Shown: positions 34,401-46,400 of the stretch, one piece after another | Numbering within the stretch: position 1 is the stretch's first letter | How the letters are laid out: each line of letters begins with the position of its first letter | Assembly: GCA_037349315.1 (NCBI GenBank) | Contig: JBAIAC010000162.1 | Coordinates: 309,874-373,873, forward strand | DNA from: Chelydra serpentina | Taxonomy: Eukaryota > Chordata > Testudines > Chelydridae | DNA: 64,000 nucleotides | Direction of reading: 5' to 3' | Translations under genes and position numbers: made by a program | Notes under the pieces: generated by a model | What the model was told of the DNA's origin: nothing | What the model saw: only the letters and a program-made list of their open reading frames with translations | Databases searched by the model: none

Positions 34401-37400
34401 AACGAGCATGATCACCAACGAAACAACGTTAACCGGGACCACTTTAAGTGAGGAGTTACTGTATTAGGATTGGGGGGAAGTGTCACCTGCCATTCACCAG
34501 AGTGAACGTGCACGCACCCGTGCACACGCACACCCTGATGACTGCGCTCGGCACTGTCCATGTTCTCCAGCTCCGCTCTCCGTCACATTGGCTCTGTATT
34601 TGCCCTGCTCGTGTTCCCCTGGGCCTGAGTCTCCGCACTTTCTGGGGCTCTCCAGCTTGTTGCTGCGGGAGGAAGTGCCCGGAGCTGGGCTGGGTTTCTG
34701 GGGGTTTCTGGCTCAGGATGGTTGAATCTTGAGGGCAGACCAAGCACTGAACGCCTCTTTCTCTGTGTGCGTCTCTTTGAACCAGGCCGGTGAGCTTCCC
34801 GGAGACGCCACACGCCGCTGCCTCCTCCCCAGCGGGGGCAGAGAGAGCCCAGCCGTATCGGCAGCCGTCGGGCAGCTTCTCGACTCCAGGCTCGGGAGGA
34901 ACGGCTTACGCCCGCTATAAGCCATCCCCAGAAAGGTAGGCTAAGGAACAGGGCAAGGGTGCTAACCAGCAAGCCTGGAGCGATGTCGGGGGGAGAGCCC
35001 CATTTCACTATGTCCCGCGTTGCACAGAGGGGATCTTCCATTGCCAGCAATTAACATCCTGTGACGGGTTGGGGCCACTGAGACCTGCTTGGTGCTGCCA
35101 CCTGGTGTGCCAAGGCTACTTCTGCCCCTGCTTCCAGGCCTTTTCCAGCTTGGGACTCCCGAATCCTGTCTGTTTTGAGCCAGATTCCACTGATCTGCTG
35201 CAAACACAGACCCAGGTCCGAACCAAGTCCACTCCCCACTGTAAGGCCCCTGGAAGCGCTCTTGCCTTTGACACCCAGTTGTTCAACTTCAAGGAGGCTC
35301 AAACCCTTAATGAATCCGTTTTACCCTGTATAAAGCTTATACAGGGTAAACTCATAAATAGTTCGCTTTCTATTTCAAAGATAGAAAGGTGTGCACATCT
35401 GTTCACTTTCCCAAGGCACTAACGCGTACACAAGGAAACTTAATAAGTAAAAAGTGATTTTAATAAGTACAAAAATTAGGATGTAAGTGAGTTCAATTAG
35501 TGACAAACAGAACAAAGTGAATTACCGAATAAAATAAAAGAGAACACGCAGTTCTATGTCTAATCACCCTGTGTACAGATAAACCCCTCACTGGGTCCAA
35601 CAATCACTCACCCCCCTAATGTCTTTGTCCTCTGTTCAGTCTCTTTCAGGTCTCCTTGGGGGGTGGAGAGCTTCTTCCTTTAGCCAGCTCAAGACCAAAA
35701 TGGAGGGGTTTCCTCGGGGTTTAAATAGATTTTCTCCTCTGGGTGGACACCCCTCCCTCTCCCTGTGTAGCATCCAGTTACCAAATGGAGTTGGGGTCAC
35801 ATGGACCAGTCACCTGCCCAACTCAGTTCCAGACCAGCCACATTCCTGGCAAAGTTCAAATGTGGATTGGTGACTGCAAGTTCTATTGTCTGTTAAGTGC
35901 TTCTTGATTGGGCACTTAACCTGCACATTCCTTTCTCAAGAAATACAACCGATATTCATAACTTCAACTACAACAATGATACATGCATACAAACAGGAGG
36001 AGTAAATTCAGTAGGTCATAACTTTCACAGAGATATGTTACATGGCACATGTAGCATAAAACATATTCTAGTTACATATATACATTTATAAGCATCTCCC
36101 CATAAAGTTTTATGGGGAACAGCGTCACACCCTCCTCCTGAACTTACTGCCAGAGACTTGGACACTGTCCATGGCGGAGGCAGTACACATAAAGCCCCTT
36201 CAGTACCGGCACACCACATGGTGTCATTCGTAATGGTTTTAGCAAAATGCGAGGTGCCTGGTCCCCGGGCGCCTGAAAATGGGTTGGGGTGTAGTATTGC
36301 TAACAGGATACAGACAGCAATACCTGTTAAGGCGTAGGAACCTCGGCATTTAGCTCTCTTTGCCATGAGGCGGCGTGCCTCGGTTTCCCCTTTCACACAG
36401 CAGCCTGGGCCTGTTGTGCTTTTGCTGTTGTGCCAAGCTTCCAGCCGGTTACCCGATATAGGCCGACAGGTAACATGTTTGTACGACCGTGAGGTCACCA
36501 TCCCAAGCATGTACAACAGTTTTTCCCACCAATCAGGTATGTTCCCCATCTTGAAAGGGTTGACCCTCAGTGTTAACTCCTTTGTTATAACCCACAGATG
36601 AAGTAGGGAAAGACACAGGATTACCCACCCGTCTGTGTACCCTGGTAGGCACTCTGATGCAGATTCTTCTACCTCTTTGGAGCAGGCTCCTGAATCAGGC
36701 ATGGGTTTGAGGTTCTGGCAAGGAAAGGGTGTGCTGCAACCCGGCCTGCCCTCGGCCCCTCCCTCTGCAATTTCTCTGGGCTGGTTCCCATCCCCTTGTG
36801 TGGCTTCACCCATGCAGAGACTCGCTCCCTTCTGCTTTGAAGAGAGAGGTTTGCCTCCTACCCGTGTAGCAAGAACAATCTCTTTCTTGGACACCCCAGT
36901 ATCTGTTCCCAACAGGTCAGCTGGACGGACTCCCCCCTCCAGTAGGTCTGACCCCCAGCTTTCCATTCTAACCTGATCCACAGGAGAGGGGTCTGGCATC
37001 TGAAATGCAGACTTTTCACCCTCCTCCTGGGCAAGATCCCCCTGACAAAAGGTGGGCGGGCTCTCCAGCCCCCCCTCACCTTCCCTCCCTGGGCCTCTGT
37101 CTGGGCCAGACACTCCCATGTCCCCCTGAAGAGAAGGTGACCCTAGTCCAGCTGTGGGCTCCCAGCTGCAAGCTAAGATAGACCCTTCAGTGGCCCGCAA
37201 AATTCCCCCCTTGCTATGAGGTAGAACATTCCCCTCTCCCGGGGAGATGATTACAGGACAGGAACTGGCCACAGCCACCCCTGCCGCCACAGCTGCAGTC
37301 CCTGTGACTTCACCCCCCCCTCTGGGGTTTTCAGCACCAGGTTCCTGCTTGCTGCCACCCAGCCCTGGGACAGATTCTGCCACAGCAAAGAAATCATTTC

Positions 37401-40400
37401 CCAGTAGAAACGGTGCAAAATTGTGTGACACTGTTGCCACAGTTAGCGTAGCCTGCAAGTTTTCCGTTTGCATGTGTACTTTTGCCAGAGGTGCAATGAC
37501 TTTATAGCCACCCACCAGCTCCAATTCTGCCACTTTACCCGGCAACCAATCCTTCTCTTGGATCAGGTCCCTCCTGACTATAGAAATTTCAGCACCTGTA
37601 TCTCTCAACCCAGTGATTAACTTCCCATTCAGTCTAACAGCATGCACATGCTCACTGCTTGGTGGTGTAGAAGTCAACTTCACAAACCCTGTGTGGAAAG
37701 AGGCAGCAGCTTCATGGGCCACTTGATGCCTGTTTTCACTCAGCAGGGGACACTTATCTCTCAGGTGCTCGGTGGACTTACATTGATAGCACCTCCTGGG
37801 CTCCTCTGATTGTACAGGGAATTTGGGACGAGTACTAGGGGAATGGGGAGGTGAGCGCCCAGCCTCCTTCTTCCCAGGGGTAACACGGTGACTCTGTTTT
37901 CCTGCGACCCTGTACCCCTCTGCCAGTGGTTTATGCTTAATTGCAGCTTGCGCCTGCTCATAAGAGTCTGCAAACCCAGCTAATTCACTAACTGCTTTTA
38001 CCTGTTTGTCCCACAAGTACTGTTTTACATCATCACTGCACATATTCAGGAATTGTTCCTGAGCAACCAAATCACACATCCCTTCAAAGCTTGTAATGTC
38101 TTTTCCCCTCACCCACTTATCTACCAGAACTGTCATTTCATTTGCATAAGCCACATTACTTAATCCATCTCCCCTCTTAAGACTCCTGAATTTAACCCTG
38201 TAGGTCTCGGGTGTAACCTGAAACTGTTTCAAAACCAGTTCCTTAAATTTACCATAATTGGAGGCATCCCCAATGGGCATCTTATTGAATATGTCCAGAG
38301 CTCTGCCAGTCAGTTTGGCTATCAAGGTGGTCATTTTTTGATCTTCAGGGATCGCATGGAGGGAGCACAGTCTCTCGAAGGTGATAAAATATTCGGCTAT
38401 ATCCTTGGATTCATCATACTGGGGGCATAGACGCTCCCATTTGGGGATTTTTGGGGAAGCGGAGCCGGCCGCTGAAGGGTTTCGACTCTTCAACTCTGCA
38501 ACAGCCAGTTCATGCTTCTGGGCCTCCATAGCTCTCTTGTGGGCCGCCTCCTCTGCTTCCATAGCTCTCTTGTGGGCCGCCTCCTCCCTGATTCTTTCTG
38601 CTTCCATAGCTCTCTTGTGGGCCAGCTCCTCTGCTTCCATAGCTCTCTTGTGGGCCGCCTCCTCCCGGATTCTTTCTGCTTCCATAGCTCTCTTGTGGGC
38701 CAGCTCCTCTGCTTCCATAGCTCTCTTGTGGGCCTCCTCAGCTCTCTTGTGGGCTTCTGTCTCTGCACTAATTTCCAGCGTACGTAATTCGATTCGTCTC
38801 CGATGTTCGTTTTCTTTCTCTGTTATTTCGAGTCTGGCAAGGTCCAGTTTTACCGTGGCCTCGCTTACAGACATCTTATTGCGGTCTGGTGCTGGGCCAC
38901 GCCCCTCTGCAGTTCACTGAAACTGGACTGCACTCAGATCAGGAGCTCTTCAGTTAAGAGACTTTCCCAGCTTCCCCGATCTTCACTCTTACTTATTTGA
39001 TTTCCTTTTCTGTCCCTACTTCCCTTACCCGAAATAAGCAAACAGAAAATAACAAACCAGTAACCCCTTTGTCTGTTTTCCAGCCACCACACTTAAAACT
39101 CACTTAAAATCACTACCAGTACGTCAAAGCAATCAGCTGTGCACAGATCCTGCTCGACTACGCCACTGTGACGGGTTGGGGCCACTGAGACCTGCTTGGT
39201 GCTGCCACCTGGTGTGCCAAGGCTACTTCTGCCCCTGCTTCCAGGCCTTTTCCAGCTTGGGACTCCCGAATCCTGTCTGTTTTGAGCCAGATTCCACTGA
39301 TCTGCTGCAAACACAGACCCAGGTCCGAACCAAGTCCACTCCCCACTGTAAGGCCCCTGGAAGCGCTCTTGCCTTTGACACCCAGTTGTTCAACTCCAAG
39401 GAGGCTCAAACCCTTAATGAATCCGTTTTACCCTGTATAAAGCTTATACAGGGTAAACTCATAAATAGTTCGCTTTCTATTTCAAAGATAGAAAGGTGTG
39501 CACATCTGTTCACTTTCCCAAGGCACTAACGCGTACACAAGGAAACTTAATAAGTAAAAAGTGATTTTAATAAGTACAAAAATTAGGATGTAAGTGAGTT
39601 CAATTAGTGACAAACAGAACAAAGTGAATTACCGAATAAAATAAAAGAGAACACGCAGTTCTATGTCTAATCACCCTGTGTACAGATAAACCCCTCACTG
39701 GGTCCAACAATCACTCACCCCCCTAATGTCTTTGTCCTCTGTTCAGTCTCTTTCAGGTCTCCTTGGGGGGTGGAGAGCTTCTTCCTTTAGCCAGCTCAAG
39801 ACCAAAATGGAGGGGTTTCCTCGGGGTTTAAATAGATTTTCTCCTCTGGGTGGACACCCCTCCCTCTCCCTGTGTAGCATCCAGTTACCAAATGGAGTTG
39901 GGGTCACATGGACCAGTCACCTGCCCAACTCAGTTCCAGACCAGCCACATTCCTGGCAAAGTTCAAATGTGGATTGGTGACTGCAAGTTCTATTGTCTGT
40001 TAAGTGCTTCTTGATTGGGCACTTAACCTGCACATTCCTTTCTCAAGAAATACAACCGATATTCATAACTTCAACTACAACAATGATACATGCATACAAA
40101 CAGGAGGAGTAAATTCAGTAGGTCATAACTTTCACAGAGATATGTTACATGGCACATGTAGCATAAAACATATTCTAGTTACATATATACATTTATAAGC
40201 ATCTCCCCATAAAGTTTTATGGGGAACAGCGTCACACATCCATCCTCCCCCTCTTGGGAAGATGCTCCCTGAGCCCTGGCCAGAACGGTGTACACAGGGC
40301 CAAGCAAGCCGGGAAGTAGCAACTCTGCTTCAGCAGGAGGGGCAATGTGAGAAGGCTGGCGAGGCATGTGCCGGAGTAGGGAGCGAGGTGGATTTGACTG

Positions 40401-43400
40401 GGAGGGTTGCCGGTGGAGGTTCACTGGGAATGGCTGCATTGGGGATGGGAAGGAAGATACCTGAGGCTGTAACATGAGCCAGGAGCGGGGTGGGGAGGTG
40501 ACACCTTTGGCTGGGAGAATGGACACAGGCTAGAGGAGGAGCCCCGGGGGAGGGGAAGAGCCTGCTGGAGGGTTTGTCTGGTTGGGTGGTGAAACGCAGG
40601 GAGCCCCCAGGCTGGGGTCTAAGCTCCCTGGCCCCCAGAAGGACTTGACTGAGGGGTCCTGTTTGTACTGACAAGCTCTGTTTGGACTGTGTTCCTGGCA
40701 TCCCTAATAACTGTAGCTGAGAGTCACAGTGAATCCCAGGAAGAGGGGTGCAGGGCCTGACTCCCCCACACTCTGTGACAACGTGTCATTCTCACTGCCA
40801 GTTACTGCAGCTTTTACTTTGCCCTGGATCAGCAAAACTCCTCCCCATTGAAAGTCCAGAGTCCTGTCCAGTGCTGGGCGAGCCGGAGTCCAGCGGCCGG
40901 GTGCCGATCCCCCTTCTGCAGAATGAGCATTTGGGCAGATGGGAGCCGCTGCCCCAGAGGTGGCCGCTGCGCACTGGCCTGTTACAGGAGTGCCCCTTCC
41001 TTTGAGCTGTCCCTGTCCCTCTGCTCGCCTGGTGAGCCCCAGCAGCCTTTACCCGAGCTCTGAAAGCGGAGCCGAGTGCCCCTGGATCTGGCGAAGAGCT
41101 GAGCAGTGTGTGTTTCTAATGGGGTCCGGCCAGCCGCTCTCACCTGCACAGAGCACGGCCACAGGACATGCAGAGATCCACTCACCAGCCACCTCACTGG
41201 TAGCATTCGCTCGGGGTAGCTGTGATCAGTAGCCAGGATCCAGCCGGGGAAACGCCCCGGGGCCGGCTGTCGGGGAGCCCTGGGCGCCCCTCGATCCAGC
41301 CGGGGAAACGTCCTGGATAGGAAACCTTTGAGCACCGGCTGAGCAGACTGCGCCTGGTGCGGGAGCTGCCGCTGGGGAAAGGCCCGGCTGTGTCCTGCTC
41401 CTCAGAGAGCACTGGGGGGGGGCTCTCCAAAGCAGCGAGCCGTCTCTGCCCCCTGCGCGGCGGTGGGTTTGCTCAGACGGGTGGGCTGCGGGCTTTGGCT
41501 GTCCGTGGCCTGGCGCATTCCACGCTGGCTTATTGCTGCATGCAGGCCCCAGGCGATGTCTGTTTTCTGCCGCCGGGGTGAGTTCGGATTCGGGTGGCTG
41601 CTCCCCTAGCCTGCAGTTCCAGGCTCCGTGCTGTGTCCCCCGGCTCGTCCGTTACTTTCGGGCTGTGCCTGCGTTCAGCGGCCAGACTTCACAAGGGTTT
41701 ACATTGCACATTCTGCCTCTTACTCATCTCACAGCTTTTTCCCTTCCGCCTCCCCCGCCCGCGCCTGAATCCTGGCTTTGAAAAAACCTGCTAATGAGAA
41801 CACAGGATTATTTTAACAGCCTGAGTTTGCCGGCTTCAGCTGTCACACCTCCCTTCCCTCCACAGATATGCAACCTCTCAGCGTCCTTTGCTGCCGCTGG
41901 AGCAGCATTATAGCCCCGAAGTGACCTCGAGCGGTGATTCGTCGTCCGGGGGGCTCCCCAGTCAGGAGAGCACCATGGAGAGACACAAGCCGGGTAAGGC
42001 TCCCTCGCCCCGGCGCGGTTACCAGTGCACTCGCCTTTGGGTCTGAAGCGTTTGAACACAGCAAATGCAAAACGCCTTGGCCACGTAGGCTCCGCAATGA
42101 TTCCCTGAGCGGTTTCCCTTGCTTCCAAGGCGTGAAACCTCCACAAGCCGGCATGGAGCCTGTGGCATGCTGCAGTCTCCGGAGCAGCTGTGTCTGCTCT
42201 TGAGTTGGGAGCTAAACTCCCCAGCCGCCTCTTTCCACCCTACACTGATGTGCTGAACCCTGCCCAGCTGCTGCACGCCGGCAGCCCCGCCCCGAGGCTT
42301 CTCTCCACCTCCTCAGCCTGGGGGTGGTGCGGGGAGGGGTCGTTTGGGTTGGGGCAGATGGTGGGAGGGGAAACTGAGGCACATAATTGCCCACAGTCAT
42401 GTGGCACGTCAGTGGCAGAACTGGGACTAGAACTCAGGTCTCCGGACTCCCAGGCTGGTGTTGTGTCCACTCTGCCATTCTGAGCTCCGGGCCTCGGGAA
42501 TAGCCTGCAGCGGTGAGTCCCGCGGCTCAGATCTGCCATCAGCTCTGTAGAAGGGTTCCGTGCCTTTCTCCTCTCCACGCTCAGTTGGCTGTTTTCGAGA
42601 GGGGGAGAATCATGCTGAAAAGCAGACGCTGGATTTCTCCCGGCTTTTCTCTGTGCTGATCTGGCCCCAGCCCCCAATGGGTTGGTGATCGCTAGTTCGC
42701 TTTTGTTTTGCCAGCCAAGTGGGAGACTGTTTATTTATAGATCCTGTTTCCAGAGGGCGCTGACGGGGCTGCTCTGAGGTGAGAGCCCCACAGGTGGGGC
42801 GTTGATACAACAGCCTTCAGAAGCTAAACAGGCTGATCCTGTCCCCCCGGCACCCGCTCCTGGAGCTGCCATTAACATGAGTGGGAGCTGCACGCCTGGG
42901 ACTCTGGGAGTGGCTGCCTCACAATGGGAGAAACTCAAAGCTATTGAGACGGGATGTTAAAATTCCCAGCCTGTGTGCTTTGGGGACTGGCTTTGTCCAG
43001 CCCCATCTTCCCTAGAAGAACCTCCGGGCACTGTCTCTCTCGCTCTGCTGGGCTGCTTGGCCAGCCAGGTTACTGAAGCCGGGGCCTGGTGCATTCATCT
43101 CAAGAGTCAGAGGGGTTCTCTCACTGTCCGACTCGGGTGTCTGGCAAACACCCAGAAGCATTCCTTCGAAAGCTGAAAGTTTAGTGCTCAAACACAAAGA
43201 TCCCAAGAAAATAAAACGAGCATTTAGAGTGAAACTGAACTCGAGTTATTATACCAGACAAACTTCAGCAAAACCTATGTAAGCCTCTCTCCTTTTGGAG
43301 GCAAAATAGCGGCGTCTCCTCTTTTCATGACCAGCCTTGCATTGGTGCAGAGGAGAAGGGTGATTTTACTCCGTGCTGATGGTATGGGAAGGGTATTCGC

Positions 43401-46400
43401 AGCTCCTGTTTGTAACAGACAGACCTGAGGAGGAGGAGGGGCCGGGTAGCAGAGGTGGGGAAAGGCAGCGTTGGGTGATGTCTCTGGGATGCTGGATGAA
43501 TGGATGCTTTGGCTGGCAGGTCATCTGGGGCAGCAGGTGCTCGGACCCCGGTTCACATTCTGCTCAGGGCAGTGGCCATCTCATCTGCCTGCCCAGGGGT
43601 TTTCAGCTGAGAGTGCGAGACAGGACGGGAGGAAAGAAATCGTGGGGAAGAGCAGAACACAGCAGGGACGGGAAACCTAGCAGGCTCTGCAATTAGCTGT
43701 CCCCACCATGGGCTGAGGTGAACATACAACTCCTTAAACGGACCGGGAGTGAGGCCTGCTGGCCGCCCTCATGATGGAAACCCTTTGGTCTGCTCTGCTC
43801 CCTCAGCCTCGGGGGGATTGACCGGAGCTGCTGAGATTCTCAGGCTGCTTTTAAGAACCCCCAAAGGGGAAAATCCAGTGGCATAGTTCATCCCTCGTTA
43901 TTCCAGCCGACAATTAGGTCTAATATCCCACGCACCAGTATTGGCGCATTAATTTCCGGCTCCACATGGTCTGTTTTTAGAAGCGTGATGTTAACCTGGT
44001 GGTAGGTTGGACTGGCTCAGTCTCTGTCAGGTTTTCTTGCCCTTGTTCATAACATTTGTTACTGAAACCAACGTGACCTATTTTCCATTGTTCATTCCCC
44101 AGCAGGCCAAAAGTCCTCGGTATCGGGACCTCTTGTGAACTTTCACATGCTACTTACACCAGAGCTCCCAATTTCTGTGTCGGCCCAGTTATCACCAGAG
44201 GTCAGGGCCGGGCGCTGCCTCCCACAGCGGGAAGAGAACAGGGGCCCATAGAGGCCGTTTCCCCAAGGCAGGTCATGTCATGGGCTGAGCTGGGAGTAGA
44301 GACCAGGTGTCCTGTCTGCCTGGCCCACCCTGCTCCTCCCCAGAGTCAGACACCCCGAACCCACGGGATCCAGCCAGACTCAGCAGCTGTTCTGGCTGGC
44401 AGGAAAGCTGCCCCGAGGGACTGTTAACGTTCTCCATGTGCCCGTCGTTAACGGAACGAGAACTGGATTGGTTCCGCTGTTTTGTGGCGAGTGGTTTACC
44501 CCTTGCTGAACCATCCTTTGCTCAAGGCTGGCTTCCCGGGGAGGCGCTGGGCTGGCACTTGGCGTGCCCCAGCTCGCTGGGCACAGGTGCTTTGGGGACC
44601 AGCTGGAGGTGCCTTGCATACCGGTCTCAGACTGGCCACTCAGCCCTGAGTGACGGTACGCCTCAACCTCTCCGGGGCACGTTTTCCAAGCACCTAGGGG
44701 ACTTAGGCTCCTCCCTGCCTGTTTTGGAAATGGGACTTAGGTGGCTAAGTCACCTGGGCACTTTGAAAATGTTCCCCTCTCCGTGTCTCCACTCTTCCCC
44801 CCCCTCAGGTGGTGAGCCAGTGAGCAGGTTAATGTTAGTGAGGCTGAGGGGAGCATGAAGGGGAGGCCGAGACAAGCCCTTAGAACAGACACCGGGAGCA
44901 GCCGCACACGGCTGGTGTGTACCAGCAACGGGAGAGCAAGCGGGAGATTCTGAGCAGCTGGGGCAGAGCAGCTCGGCGCGCCCGCCAGCAGGCTCTGCCG
45001 CGTCCCTGGCGTGCTCACTCCTCGGGAGGGGCTCTTCCCTCTGCATTACTGGGGGCTGGGCAGGGGCCGATGTTCTAGCCATGGCTAATTACCAGCTCCC
45101 TCAAGCTGCCCCCTCCCTGCCCGGGCAGTGTCACTGCGCTCCGGTTAGAGGCTGGCGCCTTCTGCCCCGGAGGAGGCTGCCTCTCTCGGCAGGGCGGGGC
45201 AGTCTGACGCGCTGCAGGCTGTTGGTGGGTGCGCTGGGATCCGCGGGGCCTGCTGTGCATGTCGTTCCTGACGTGGCGCGGTGGTGGATTGTTGCAGAGC
45301 CCCTGTGGCACGTGCCGGTGCAGTCCCGGCTCCCTGCTGCGACGGGGAGCAGCGTGAGCAAGCGGCCCAGCAGACAGGAGCTGGCAGGAAAGGATTCTCC
45401 CAACCGGCATTCCAAAGTGAGTGGAGCGTCTCCCTGAACCCGGCCCCAGCTACTCGCTGCGTTCTCCGGGCTGGGAGCTGTTCCCGTATGCAAGCCCCTC
45501 CGCCCCGCTCCCCCCCAGCCCCCGTAAGCCACGGGGCGAAGCCGCCAGCTCAGCGCCTAGGGTTTGTCTCGTGCAGGGGCCTAGTGTAAGTCTGGCCCTG
45601 GGGGAGGCGACCGCGCAGGGGCAGATACCCCAGGGAAGCTGAGCCCTGCGTGTCAGCGTCTGCCCCAGTCGAAGGGGAGCTGAGTCTAGGAGCTGTTCCG
45701 GGAGTGGGGGCCAGGCAGTAAGCACTGCCCCACATTGTGGGGTCAGCATGCTTCCCAGCGCTGTGTGCTTTAGCAAGGGCCGTGCTATATCCTGAGAGCA
45801 CCCCCCACCTGAGCGCGTCTCCGGGAGCCAGTCACCGGGAGCAGGAGAGGCCGCGGCAAGCACCGTGTCTGAGCAAGGGAGCCGCTCGGGGTCTGTCCTG
45901 GCTTTGCAGCACTGCACCAGAGCCAGGGGTGGGCGCGCAGCGGGTGACCCACGACGCGGCTGTCTTTGCAGGGCGAGGCTCAGACCCCCAGGGGTGGGCG
46001 CGCAGCGGGTGACCCACGGCGGGGCTGTCTTTGCAGGGCGAGGCTCAGACCCCCAGGGGTGGGCGTGCAGCGGGTGACCCATGGCGGGGCTGTCTTTGCA
46101 GGGCAGGGCTCAGACCCCCAGGGGTGGGCGCGCAGCGGGTGACCCACGGCGGGGCTGTCTTTGCAGGGCAGGGCTCAGACCCCCAGGGGTGGGCGTGCAG
46201 CGGGTGACCCACGGTGGGGCTGTCTTTGCAGGGCAGGGCTCAGACCCCCAGGGGTGGGCGCGCAGCGGGTGACCCACGGCGGGGCTGTCTTTGCAGGGCG
46301 CGGCTCAGACCCCCAGGGGTGGGCGCGCAGCGGGTGACCCACGGCGGGGCTGTCTTTGCAGGGCGCGGCTCAGACCCCCAGGGGTGGGCGCGCAGCGGGT

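Larger units (their letters stand above)
35060..40236 (-). mobile_element. Young non-autonomous LTR retrotransposon, intron 10, antisense
   Basis: Full element of 5177 bp reading on the - strand: two 1070-bp LTRs, TGTGACG...CGTCACA at the edges, and a 5-bp target duplication CATCC at 35055-35059 and 40237-40241. By eye the two LTRs differ at one base (T at 35289, C at 39396), so the insertion is very recent. The internal region is only 3037 bp. It carries a tRNA-Ser-like primer-binding site, one long frame (Gag and protease, then an unassigned hydrophobic tail) and a purine tract before the 3' LTR. No reverse transcriptase, RNase H or integrase is present. The protein looks like a Ty3/gypsy (Gmr1-like) Gag, related to the source of the SCAN domain. 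It needs enzymes from another element to move. Confidence 0.93.

Noticed and set aside
35060..36129. Host promoter or gene in the duplicated 1070-bp segment
   Set aside because: The paired copies, TG..CA ends, target duplication, primer site and purine tract show these are LTRs.
38381..38920. 179-codon Ser/Ala/Leu frame on the + strand
   Set aside because: Shadow of the Gag coiled-coil repeats on the opposite strand.
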